This document shows positions 18,815 to 28,179 of a stretch of DNA of 64,000 nt, piece after piece. The stretch is from Saccharospirillaceae bacterium. GTDB taxonomy: Bacteria > Pseudomonadota > Gammaproteobacteria > Pseudomonadales > Oceanobacteraceae. A program made the position numbers and the translations under genes. Within the stretch, counting starts at the first letter, position 1; every line of letters begins with the position of its first letter. The notes beneath the pieces are model-generated. The model worked only from the letters and a program-made list of their open reading frames with translations. It was not told the origin of the DNA and made no database searches. Where the stretch lies: positions 62,001 to 126,000 of the forward strand of contig JAJOJJ010000045.1 of NCBI GenBank assembly GCA_021208685.1, written 5' to 3'.

Positions 18815-20002
18815 TCACAGGATGCCATTTTCACGCATCGCTTCGATAACACGCTCAACGGTAAACGCATGTCGACGATAAAAACTACCGTTTATCTGGC
18901 CATTGTGTGAAAGATAATTACGGAAGCGCAAAAACAGGTCGTAATCAATTTCCGCCGGTTTCTGCCAGAATTCCTGTAACGACTGCTGGCTGCAAATACC
19001 CGGAATATTATAAAACGCATCCCCGAGCACCTTTACCGATGCTTCATGATAAAAAGCAGATATTGCTGTGGTGCTGTTAATGGTAATCACACCTTTGGCA
19101 TGGGTCAGCAATGTTGGCAAATGCAGATCATGGCAATACAACAGACGTCCGGCCAAACCATAACGCCGTTCAAGCTGCCTGATTAAATCACCATAATGGA
19201 TGTGACCACGATCCATCGGATGATGCTTGATCACCAGACAATCCTGCGGATCAGCATGCTCCGAAAATGAGGTGATAACCTCTTCAATACACTGCGCTAC
19301 CGATTCATAAGGCGAATGAAAACGGATTTGTGCATCATTAAATACCTGCAGTGGCAACAAAAAATAACGCTGATCAAAATCCCGCACCAATTGCTTCAGC
19401 TTGCCGCGCTCTGTGAGCTTGTACAAATAATGCCGGGCACCGGCCAATAACCAGCAAGCCGCTTCATAAACCGGCGAAAATGAACGGTGATGCTGATAAT
19501 GACGGAAGCGCCAATGACAGATAGCCGCCACATTATAATAAGCCGAACAATAGCGAACACGATTCCAAAGATGTCCACCGATAGCGAGTTCCGGCTCGAC
19601 ATCTTTATCCTGCCAGCAGGCAATTCGTTCCGCACTGATACCGCTGTAACCATTCACACCATCGCGTTCAAACGTCAGATGATTGGGACGGATATAACCT
19701 TCTTCAAATGCATAAAAGCCAACGTCCATGGCACTGGTAACCTGACGGGCAATACGGTGATATAAACGACAATCACCATAAACACACACCGTATTAATTT
19801 TATGATCACGGATATAAGTGCGCAAAAAATCAGGCCACTGCTCCACCGATCCGGTAAAATTAACTGCACCTATTCCGCGACTGTACCAGCTGTCGCCACC
19901 ATTAAAATTAATTTTATGCGCGACCACACCCTGTTCACGCAGCGCAAGAATAAGTTGCTTGAAAAAGGGGCCCATTGGTCCCTGTAAAAATAGTACTGCC
20001 AC
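18815..20002 (-). CDS. kpsS: Capsule polysaccharide beta-Kdo transferase KpsS-like
   Basis: 'MAVLFLQGPMGPFFKQLILALREQGVVAHKINFNGGD' and 'LVIKHHPMDRGHIHYGDLI' are KpsS-type; next to kpsC. Confidence 0.85.
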   Translation of the reverse strand: MAVLFLQGPMGPFFKQLILALREQGVVAHKINFNGGDSWYSRGIGAVNFTGSVEQWPDFLRTYIRDHKINTVCVYGDCRLYHRIARQVTSAMDVGFYAFEEGYIRPNHLTFERDGVNGYSGISAERIACWQDKDVEPELAIGGHLWNRVRYCSAYYNVAAICHWRFRHYQHHRSFSPVYEAACWLLAGARHYLYKLTERGKLKQLVRDFDQRYFLLPLQVFNDAQIRFHSPYESVAQCIEEVITSFSEHADPQDCLVIKHHPMDRGHIHYGDLIRQLERRYGLAGRLLYCHDLHLPTLLTHAKGVITINSTTAISAFYHEASVKVLGDAFYNIPGICSQQSLQEFWQKPAEIDYDLFLRFRNYLSHNGQINGSFYRRHAFTVERVIEAMRENGIL

Positions 20003-20025
20003 AATTATCCTTTAACGGGTTACAA

Positions 20026-22146
20026 CTAACCCAATAACGCATCAAATAAGTATTTTGCTTTTCGTAACTGCCGCGCCAGCCAGCTGCTTCTGAGTGCACG
20101 CTCACTGCCCGATAACGCGGCCCGCTCACTCGCCAGCTGCTGAATAACATACTCCGGAGAGGTCAGCATACGGGTATCCCAATTAACACAGCGGCAATAT
20201 TCAACCAGACAAACATACAACAGCCCTGCTGTCGTTAAACGGGCAGTACGCTGCGGAAATTCAAGCCGATCATCCGTCAGTCCCCAACCGGCATAAAACG
20301 GTGAACCATACACGGTAACAGACTTCCCCCGGACCAACGCTTCAAAACCACTGAGCGACGTCATGGTGCACACACGGTCACACCCTTCAATGAGGTAATG
20401 CATGTCGATATCGCTCACATAGGCATCCGCCAGCGTCAACGCTTTTACCTTTCCCAAAGCACCGGGACGCACACCCGAATACAAATCCGGATGCTCTTTA
20501 TAAATAATATAAGCATCGGGAAAATCATGACGAACCTGCTCTAATAAACCGTAATTACTCTTGATTGCACCACGACTGCAGGCAATCGATAAGTCCTGCT
20601 CAAACTGTCCCGGTACCAGCAACAAAGGCCGCCCCTGCGCCTGCTGACGATAAGCGTCCAGTATTGCGTCCTGATGACCTGCACGGACCTCACCAACGTT
20701 GTATTTGGTAACCGCCAGATCCCGCAACAACTGCTGCAACGCCAGTCCACGGCTTAACTGTCCTGCGGTTAATTGGCTATGGTTAAGCAGGCCAATAAGA
20801 TCAGACTTCTCATCCGGCTGATAATAAAGACCGCCTTTATCCACCACCAGGCACGAAGGACGACGCAAGTCAGCCCCCAACCCAACCGAACGGACAAAGC
20901 CATCTTCAATACGCCAGATCTCTGGCTCAGAGCCATCCGCCCGAACCGGCAACCGCTGCAATAATTCCTGATGACCTGCCCCCCACAGCAACAAAGCCCT
21001 GCGTTCAGCCGGGGCTGCTGCCAGTTTCTTCAGCAATGCAGACTCGTTACTCACAAACTCAACCCGGGCAGCCATGCGCCCGATAAATACCGGAATAAAT
21101 GCCCGCTTCCACAATGAAAAACCCCAGGCATAACACACATCAACCGGCTCAATACCGCGTGGTTGCAGTTGCAGCAATAACCAATCGAGAACCGCCTCAG
21201 CGTCACAGCGACACCCCTCTTCAGGATGCACATAACGCGGATACAAAAGCAGTGCGGCAACGACCAATTGCGGCAGGCTTAACCTGGCCGTTCTGCGATT
21301 GCAGCGCAGAACATCGATGGTTAATCCCCATCCGGCATAAAAAGGCATGCCAAAACAATACACCTGCTTGCCGTACAGCAAAGCCTCAAAACCCAGCTGG
21401 GAAGTGACACAATAAACCGCCGCTACAGCGGCCATCAGATCAGCAATATTGCAATCATCGGTCAGTAAAGCGACCCTCGGATTCTGCAGATCGGCAGCCG
21501 AAAAATAGCCCTTCTTTTTACCGTGCAAAACATCAGGATGAGTTTTGATCACAATACGGTGGTCAGGATAATCTGCCAGCGCCGAAGCCAGCATTTGCGC
21601 AAAACTTCCGGCATCAGCCAGACCACCGCCAACCGACATATCACCGAATGTCTGATCAATCACAAGCACAACACCACAGGACTGGCTGTCGTGTAAAAGC
21701 CACTCCGGAACAGGAACACGGACATGGTTGTATTTAGAAACACCCGCCGCAGTCATGCGCCGGATTAACGTCTCGGCACGCTGAAGATAATCATTATCAG
21801 ATAAAAGCTCAGACTGCTGACAAAGAACCTCCAGATCGGAAGGATGGGTAGCGTCGTAATACATACCAAGGCGGTCAACAATCAGCGACAAACGCTGCTT
21901 ATCATGGCTTGGATGCCCGGCATAACCAATAAAGCCATCCTCCAGACGGCAGTATTCAAGTGCACCGTTTTGAGCAAACTGCAGCGCCCTGGCGGTATTG
22001 GCTTTATTACCCCAGCCAACCACCAGATCATCAGAGGCCGCACGACGCCAGGGACGTATCCTGCGGATCGGGTAACCATCGAGAAACGCTGATAACTGAG
22101 TGTTGGCAGCAATCCCTTGAGATGCTGTCCAGATTGATTCCGGCAA
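20026..22146 (-). CDS. kpsC: Capsule polysaccharide beta-Kdo transferase KpsC-like (two-module)
   Basis: Two repeated modules, each with 'RLEDGF', 'YYDATHPSDLE'/'YYQPDEKSDL', 'KTHPDVLHGKKKGYF'/'KEHPDLYSGVRPGALG' and 'VYCFGMPFYAGWGLT'/'VTVYGSPFYAGWGLT'. Confidence 0.88.
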   Translation of the reverse strand: MPESIWTASQGIAANTQLSAFLDGYPIRRIRPWRRAASDDLVVGWGNKANTARALQFAQNGALEYCRLEDGFIGYAGHPSHDKQRLSLIVDRLGMYYDATHPSDLEVLCQQSELLSDNDYLQRAETLIRRMTAAGVSKYNHVRVPVPEWLLHDSQSCGVVLVIDQTFGDMSVGGGLADAGSFAQMLASALADYPDHRIVIKTHPDVLHGKKKGYFSAADLQNPRVALLTDDCNIADLMAAVAAVYCVTSQLGFEALLYGKQVYCFGMPFYAGWGLTIDVLRCNRRTARLSLPQLVVAALLLYPRYVHPEEGCRCDAEAVLDWLLLQLQPRGIEPVDVCYAWGFSLWKRAFIPVFIGRMAARVEFVSNESALLKKLAAAPAERRALLLWGAGHQELLQRLPVRADGSEPEIWRIEDGFVRSVGLGADLRRPSCLVVDKGGLYYQPDEKSDLIGLLNHSQLTAGQLSRGLALQQLLRDLAVTKYNVGEVRAGHQDAILDAYRQQAQGRPLLLVPGQFEQDLSIACSRGAIKSNYGLLEQVRHDFPDAYIIYKEHPDLYSGVRPGALGKVKALTLADAYVSDIDMHYLIEGCDRVCTMTSLSGFEALVRGKSVTVYGSPFYAGWGLTDDRLEFPQRTARLTTAGLLYVCLVEYCRCVNWDTRMLTSPEYVIQQLASERAALSGSERALRSSWLARQLRKAKYLFDALLG

Positions 22147-22367
22147 ATCCTGTCACCTGTATTGTCGTCAGCTAAATTACGCCAGACAGCACCCTCGCGC
22201 CAACCTGTTGAATATTCAGCCAGACATATGAACTGCACACAGAAAACCGGTGCAATAAAACGCGCGCAATATACCACACCCGTAAAAACATGAGGCGAGT
22301 AGTCGCTCACAATGTCAGGATAAATCTTGATGTAAAACAGACTCTTAATTAATCGCTGCAATGTATA

Positions 22368-22482
22368 CCGTAGGAGCGGGCCATGCCCGCGATACCACAG
22401 CACAATTGATAGCGTAGGAGCGGGCCATGCCCGCGAAACTGCAGAACAATTGATACCGTAGGAACGGCTTTCAGCCGCGATA
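22368..22482. repeat. REP-like palindromic repeat cluster (right of kpsC), inverted copy of 18651-18765
   Basis: Three units GTAGGAGCGGGCCATGCCCGCGA / GTAGGAGCGGGCCATGCCCGCGA / GTAGGAACGGCTTTCAGCCGCGA at 44-bp spacing. Confidence 0.85.
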
Positions 22483-22775
22483 ACACGGGCAAAACCATCC
22501 GTCATTGCAAGGAGGTACGGTGAAGCAATCACCCGAAAAATGTCATGACAAAAAAACACGACGAAGCAATCTCCGGCCTGCCAAAAATCCACCGGCCAAA
22601 GCCAATCAAACTGCCGAAATAACCAGCGGCAGTAAACCCGGCACCCACCCGAAAATACAACCAATCGCGTAATTCACACCTACAGCTTCACAAAACAGAA
22701 GCGCAGCACAGGAACAAAAATTACAGTTTTGCTATGATCCAGCCCTGCAAAACGGAATAACAGGAAAGCTCAGGC

Positions 22776-24152
22776 ATGAAACACGTGCTGTTTATCAGCC
22801 ACTCCAAACGTGGAGCCCACTTTTATCAGGACGCCTCGGCCCGCTATCGCTGCATATTCCCTGCTGAACACCTCAATGCATGCGGTATAACCGCCCATGT
22901 TGTACACGTCAGCCAGATTCATCAGCTTGATCTCAACAACTACAGCCACCTGATTGCGCACCGGCCACAAGACAGCTACCGAGTCAGACAATATCTCAAA
23001 AAGGCGCGCAAAGCCGCCGTGCAATGCATTGTTGATTTTGACGACCTGCTGTTCCACCCCGAAATAACACCAGAAAGCCCCGCCGTGTTATCCGGCAGCA
23101 TGCCTTTGCGCGAAGCCAGAAGACAGGCGCGGCTCTACCGCAAAGCACTCCTGCGGTTCGATCGCTGCTGGGCATCCACGCAACCGCTGGCCGAAGAACT
23201 GCGCAAAGCACACCCCGGCGCGCAGATTGATGTTTTTTATAACAAACTGCCCGCCCGCTGGCCTTACCTTACAGCCCTGATTCCGGCCAAAGAGCGTCTG
23301 GCACATAAAATCATCCGCTACCTGCCGGGCACCAGTCATCACCGCCACGACTTTGCCAAAATAGAACAGGCTCTGGCAGGCATACTGCACAAAAACCCCG
23401 ACATCACCCTTGAAATTGTCGGACCACTCGACTGTGATGAAAGCCAGTTTCCGGAAACGCAACTCCAACGACAGGCCTTTGTTACCTTTGAAGAACTGCC
23501 CGCCATTATTGCCAGCAGCTGGGTAACCATTGCACCGCTGCAAAACAACCGCTTTAACCAATGCAAAAGCGGCTTAAAATTCTGGGAAAGCGGAATACTG
23601 GCAGTACCCGTTGTCAGCAGCCCGTCGCACGATATAAACCGTTGCGCCAATGCAGGATTAATAACCGGTATATCTGCCGATAACATAGACGAAATCACAT
23701 CGCAGCTGTCCGATCCGGAGCAATACGCACGCCTGTGCGATGCCGCCCGGACAAAAGCACAGGAATCCGTATTCACCAGCGAAAACCCCGATGGCAGACT
23801 GCAAAACCTGAAGCTTGAAAACCACATCAAATCCAGGCTTACAGAACAAAAAACAGAGGAAGAACGGTTCAAATACTACAGCAATCAACAGTTGAAAATG
23901 ACAGCTCATTTCGGCCCCGACTGGCCAGCCACCATTCTCAACCCGACCCACAGCCAGTATCAGACGGCCCGTGAACTATGGCTGGCAGAAACCGAATTCC
24001 ACACGGATGACATCCAGCAGCTGAATATCAAAGCCAAAGCACTCACCGAAGCTGCCAGGCAACAAAAAACAAACCGGATATTGCGAAAAGCACGAAAGCT
24101 GATCCGAACTCCGGGATTGTTCTTTAAAGATGCATTGGCAAAAAGGCTGTAG
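22776..24152 (+). CDS. Glycosyltransferase (GT4-like, GT-B)
   Basis: 'KHVLFISHSKRGAHFYQDASARYRCIFPAEHL', 'CIVDFDDLLF', 'PLQNNRFNQCKSGLKFWESGILAVPVVSSP'; the only + strand gene inside the capsule block. Confidence 0.7.
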   Translation: MKHVLFISHSKRGAHFYQDASARYRCIFPAEHLNACGITAHVVHVSQIHQLDLNNYSHLIAHRPQDSYRVRQYLKKARKAAVQCIVDFDDLLFHPEITPESPAVLSGSMPLREARRQARLYRKALLRFDRCWASTQPLAEELRKAHPGAQIDVFYNKLPARWPYLTALIPAKERLAHKIIRYLPGTSHHRHDFAKIEQALAGILHKNPDITLEIVGPLDCDESQFPETQLQRQAFVTFEELPAIIASSWVTIAPLQNNRFNQCKSGLKFWESGILAVPVVSSPSHDINRCANAGLITGISADNIDEITSQLSDPEQYARLCDAARTKAQESVFTSENPDGRLQNLKLENHIKSRLTEQKTEEERFKYYSNQQLKMTAHFGPDWPATILNPTHSQYQTARELWLAETEFHTDDIQQLNIKAKALTEAARQQKTNRILRKARKLIRTPGLFFKDALAKRL

Positions 24153-24187
24153 CACTCACCACAAAATCTGGCTGTGATCGCTGTTCT

Positions 24188-25162
24188 TTATGTACGCTGT
24201 TTTTTCTGTAAAAACTCGACATAATCAAATATGCCCAGCAATATTTCGGCACTGACCTTATCCGACATATTCTTAACAACCCAATTTCGGGGAGAAAAAA
24301 GATTTCGGGATAACATATTCAGAATCACACCTAATTCATCTGTCGAGCGCCAACGCCACCCCGTCTCTTTTGTCAGATAAGGACATGATGAAACCGGCAA
24401 TAGCGCCACATCATTCATTGCAAAGCAGAACTCATCCCAGCAAAGTGTCGGTAGTCCCATTGCCCACATTTCAGCCAGTGCAATGCCCTGAGTTTCCTTT
24501 TGTGAGATAACAACGGCAAACTCACTGGTCCGGCAGGCATCACGCAACTGCTCTTTCGTATAACGACCATACGTAATAAGATTTATCCGATAGCCCGCCT
24601 GCTCAAGCCACTGCCGAACAGCTGCAGTAAACTCCGGTTTCTTTTTGGAATATAGTAAGATGCTCCCCTTTTGTGGCGAAGCATTGCCATCCCAAAACTC
24701 CATATCAACCCCGGCTGGCCACTCATAGGTTTTCCTGCCAATATCAGGACAGGCAAAGCGCCAGCCCTCACGAGCCCATGCACCAGCGGTAACAATACCA
24801 TCCACCTCAGAATCGGTAAAAACAGAATCAAGATTATTCAATAAAACCTGAGGAGAAGTGGCTGACGATAAAAGAGACTGCGCACCAGTGCGATGAGTAT
24901 CTTCAATTTCTAAAATAGGGCCCGTCAGTAAGGTAAAACCACCAACGCTGCGCTTATGCTCAATGAGCCTTCTGAGCATAGTATGATCAGACATCACCAG
25001 AACACGATCACCCGCTGACGGCAAAATTTCACTCTGATACTCATAAGGAACACCCGACTTATCCAACCCGGACAACAAACCATCACGCCGGGAAAATTGA
25101 ACCAAACCCCGTAAATCTTCCGGTTTCCGATCAAGATTGTGCGTATATATTTTCAGCATCAT
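24188..25162 (-). CDS. Putative glycosyltransferase (GT-B fold)
   Basis: C-terminal 'AVVISQKETQGIALAEMWAMGLPTLCWDEF' is a GT-B donor-site pattern. Confidence 0.6.
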   Translation of the reverse strand: MMLKIYTHNLDRKPEDLRGLVQFSRRDGLLSGLDKSGVPYEYQSEILPSAGDRVLVMSDHTMLRRLIEHKRSVGGFTLLTGPILEIEDTHRTGAQSLLSSATSPQVLLNNLDSVFTDSEVDGIVTAGAWAREGWRFACPDIGRKTYEWPAGVDMEFWDGNASPQKGSILLYSKKKPEFTAAVRQWLEQAGYRINLITYGRYTKEQLRDACRTSEFAVVISQKETQGIALAEMWAMGLPTLCWDEFCFAMNDVALLPVSSCPYLTKETGWRWRSTDELGVILNMLSRNLFSPRNWVVKNMSDKVSAEILLGIFDYVEFLQKKQRT

Positions 25163-25168
25163 TATTCC

Positions 25169-26410
25169 CTATGTAAAATCAGCATCACCCATGGATATCC
25201 ACCAGGGAACGCTTTCATACCTTGAAAAGTCGCTGTCATCATTATATAAAATGGCAAAAGCCGCACTGGAATTCTTACTGTAAAATCCATCATTTTCTGA
25301 CAAGAAATCCATTTGCCAATCTGTCAGCCAGGCCTCAAGCGTACTGGCACCAATATTCTTAGCCAGCAACCTTGACTCCGTTATAAAACAGGCAACATCA
25401 CCGACATAATCAATAACTTTTGGGATTTTGCTACCGGTTGATAAAACAAATACCGACTTCTCACCCACATAAATATCATAATTCTTTTCAGGATGATGGC
25501 GATAACGCCTGAGACAATAACTCCAGGAACGGTCAAGGATGCAAAGTTCAGCCGAGGATTCCTGCATTTTTCGCCAACAGAATTCCCAACAGGATCTAAG
25601 AACATTCATATCATTTTTCAGAAATGCCTTTTCACCATCATTCGCAGCACTAATCACCACCTGATGCAGCTGACCTCCGTTCTTATAAACGCCTAAACGC
25701 AAAGCAAACTTCATATGACGACCATGGGGGAAGCCAAAGCCAACCAAAGGTCTTGAATTATAAGCAATTCCATCGTTCGCATCGGTTAACGGTAATCGTG
25801 CGCAGTGAAATAGACCAGAAAAGATACTGCTTTTAATTCCGCCGCGGTAACTTTCATCGACCATGACATCACCAACCTGAGCCGCCTTTAAAAGTTCTGT
25901 TTTGGCATAGAGTAAGCGTGGACTGATACCGTAATGCGCGACAAGATCCCTACCCTTAAACCCCACCACACTATAGTTTTCATAAGACCTGGGATACTTC
26001 CAGTACCAGTAGTCTTCGCTGATTTCTGACTTAAATACTTTAGAAAAAAGGACTCTTAATTCATCAGTATATATGCCCACACCACTAAACCACACACCAT
26101 CAAATTCCGGCCCCTCACGATAAGCAAAGCAAAGTTCAGTGGCAGAAGAATGATTAGCATCGATGGTAAATCCGTACTTCTTTACGCGGCCAGCCAGTGC
26201 AACGGCATAGCCAATATCAATAAAAGGTGAATCAAAGAGTAAAAATAACCGGCCTTCCTTTGGCAGCATACTCAATGCGGGTAAAAAGACATCCAAAAAC
26301 AAAAACGAAACCGGCACTTCAGATATTACGATATTATCAGTACGTACCAATCCCCGATGCTGCAGCCAGTCAGTCCAATCAAGAATCAAAACCTTATCGG
26401 AATTGATCAC
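25169..26410 (-). CDS. Unknown capsule-locus protein, possible GNAT-fold acyltransferase
   Basis: Central 'EDYWYWKYPRSYENYSVVGFKGRDLVAHYGISPRLL...QVGDVMVDESYRGGIKSSIF' resembles GNAT-type layout; otherwise unfamiliar. Confidence 0.4.
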   Translation of the reverse strand: MINSDKVLILDWTDWLQHRGLVRTDNIVISEVPVSFLFLDVFLPALSMLPKEGRLFLLFDSPFIDIGYAVALAGRVKKYGFTIDANHSSATELCFAYREGPEFDGVWFSGVGIYTDELRVLFSKVFKSEISEDYWYWKYPRSYENYSVVGFKGRDLVAHYGISPRLLYAKTELLKAAQVGDVMVDESYRGGIKSSIFSGLFHCARLPLTDANDGIAYNSRPLVGFGFPHGRHMKFALRLGVYKNGGQLHQVVISAANDGEKAFLKNDMNVLRSCWEFCWRKMQESSAELCILDRSWSYCLRRYRHHPEKNYDIYVGEKSVFVLSTGSKIPKVIDYVGDVACFITESRLLAKNIGASTLEAWLTDWQMDFLSENDGFYSKNSSAAFAILYNDDSDFSRYESVPWWISMGDADFT

Positions 26411-27894
26411 TTTAAAACCTCAGCCTTAACGGAAGACAATACACTTTTCGTAAGATAAGAAGTAAGGCGTCCATACTCAACTGCTGTCCATTTATCGCAC
26501 CACTTATCCTTTACACGATTGCGGTGAAAAACAGGATCACAAAAAGCTTCTGAACCCGGAGTTGCGCAGGAACTGCCGACAAGATGGTAAGTTGCCGTAA
26601 TACTTCCCGTGCGATGAAAATCAAATAGCCTGGAAACCTGAATCCAAAAATCCCAATCCTCCAGAAATTCCAGCGATTCATCAAAACGACAACCCATATC
26701 AATCACCTTTCGGGTAAAGGTAACAGCATGAATCGGAATAAAGTTAGCATCCATCAAGCGACCTGGATCGTATGGTTCATTGTAGGTTTTAACCAACTCA
26801 CCCGATTCAGAAAGAACACGCACACCGCGGTAGAAAACCTCAATATGCTTACGCCGCCGCCAGTGCCACAAAAAAGTGCTGAAATGATTAGGATGAAACT
26901 CGTCATCATCATCCAAAAAGTTTACAAACCTACCAGTTGCATGACGCAACGCGATGTTGGCCGCAGCAGACCGGCCACGATTTACAGGTAAATTAATGAC
27001 CTTTTCAGAATGGAAGCGACCACTGAAACCTGCAACAATATCATCAACATTGCAGCCAGCATCATTCACAACAACCAATTCAATTTGCTTATGGTTATGC
27101 TGAATGGCAACCGAATTCAGGCAACGCTGAAGATACTCCGGGCGATTATAAGTCCTAACCAGAACAGATATAACCGGATTATCAGCAGGGTTGATTCCGG
27201 TGACATACTCATAATGGCGGTGGTGAAGAAAGGTTTCCAACGATTTGCTTTTTTCTGAATATCTGAAAAACGCTTCAGCAGCAGACACCGTGGCCGGCAG
27301 TGTGTATGTCCTTGCTTTATTGATTGCCTCCATCACCTCGACGTAGTTATTCTGCATCATCTGAGATTGATAAAGCTCCAGAAGTTCGCGCTTCTTTTGT
27401 GCGTACAAACTGATATCAACCAGCAGATTAGCCTCAGACTGTCGTGAGATCTCATAAGACACTACTTCGCCTTTAAAACCTGCAGACTTTTGTGCACTGC
27501 AAACCAAAGAAGCCGTCACACGATGATCAGGATGAAATTCCTCAATCGATGGAAAAAATATAACATCCGGTAATACGGTACCGATTACCGCAGCAAACTG
27601 ATCAAGTGTTGCTTTATTAAAGATAAGATGTCTGTCCGGTAACGACATAAAAACCGGCGTTGCCGATAAAGCAGCACAAACAGCAAGGGCCTCGCTTTTA
27701 CGGATATCAGCCCCACCGCCTTTGGAACCATCGGTAACGTAACAGATGACCAGTTCTGAAATATTTTCCCTCTGGGCCAGAATCGCCCCTCCCATGCCGA
27801 TGATTTCATCATCCGCATGGGGTGCAAAAACCAGCCATTTACCAGACGGTAAATCAGAAACAGAATATGGAATCAGACTCCGTTCGACCTGCAT
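26407..27894 (-). CDS. Fusion: N-terminal PIG-L/LmbE-type deacetylase + C-terminal GT2 glycosyltransferase
   Basis: 'LVFAPHADDEIIGMGGAIL...EEFHPDHRVTASLV' (PIG-L metal motifs) followed by 'PVISVLVRTYNRPEYLQRCLNSVAIQ...FVNFLDDDDEFHPNHF' (GT2). Start at ATG 27894 with GGAG upstream; track opens at 27909. Confidence 0.8.
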   Translation of the reverse strand: MQVERSLIPYSVSDLPSGKWLVFAPHADDEIIGMGGAILAQRENISELVICYVTDGSKGGGADIRKSEALAVCAALSATPVFMSLPDRHLIFNKATLDQFAAVIGTVLPDVIFFPSIEEFHPDHRVTASLVCSAQKSAGFKGEVVSYEISRQSEANLLVDISLYAQKKRELLELYQSQMMQNNYVEVMEAINKARTYTLPATVSAAEAFFRYSEKSKSLETFLHHRHYEYVTGINPADNPVISVLVRTYNRPEYLQRCLNSVAIQHNHKQIELVVVNDAGCNVDDIVAGFSGRFHSEKVINLPVNRGRSAAANIALRHATGRFVNFLDDDDEFHPNHFSTFLWHWRRRKHIEVFYRGVRVLSESGELVKTYNEPYDPGRLMDANFIPIHAVTFTRKVIDMGCRFDESLEFLEDWDFWIQVSRLFDFHRTGSITATYHLVGSSCATPGSEAFCDPVFHRNRVKDKWCDKWTAVEYGRLTSYLTKSVLSSVKAEVLK

Positions 27895-28179
27895 TGTGAA
27901 CTCCATCACACTTTATAACTAGATGAAGTCTACAACAGCCAAAAAATGAATCAACCAAAATAGCACCTGAGTTTCAATTTGTTGCAAGTCAAAAAGATGA
28001 AGCGGACAAACAAGCAAAGCAACTCGGCTTAAAAACAAGCCGCCTAAAGCCAGACGGCAATCATCACTCAAGAATAACCTAAACACTATCAAAAAAGTGG
28101 AATTCTAACAATCAACAATGGTGAATGCGGGTGAATGCGAGAATTCAAATAATAAAACATCTAAAGTACAGACATAAGA

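Noticed and set aside
18571-18910. Small ORFs 18571-18786, 18629-18910, 18684-18881 (e.g. 'IIAAESWSHGINCSAVSRAWP')
   Set aside because: They are translations through the REP-like array; the same peptide appears in the inverted array at 22.4 kb, so this is repeat sequence rather than a conserved protein.
21882-22664. 260-aa ORF on the minus strand overlapping the kpsC 5' end
   Set aside because: Overlaps kpsC in another frame and runs through the REP array; no recognisable domain.
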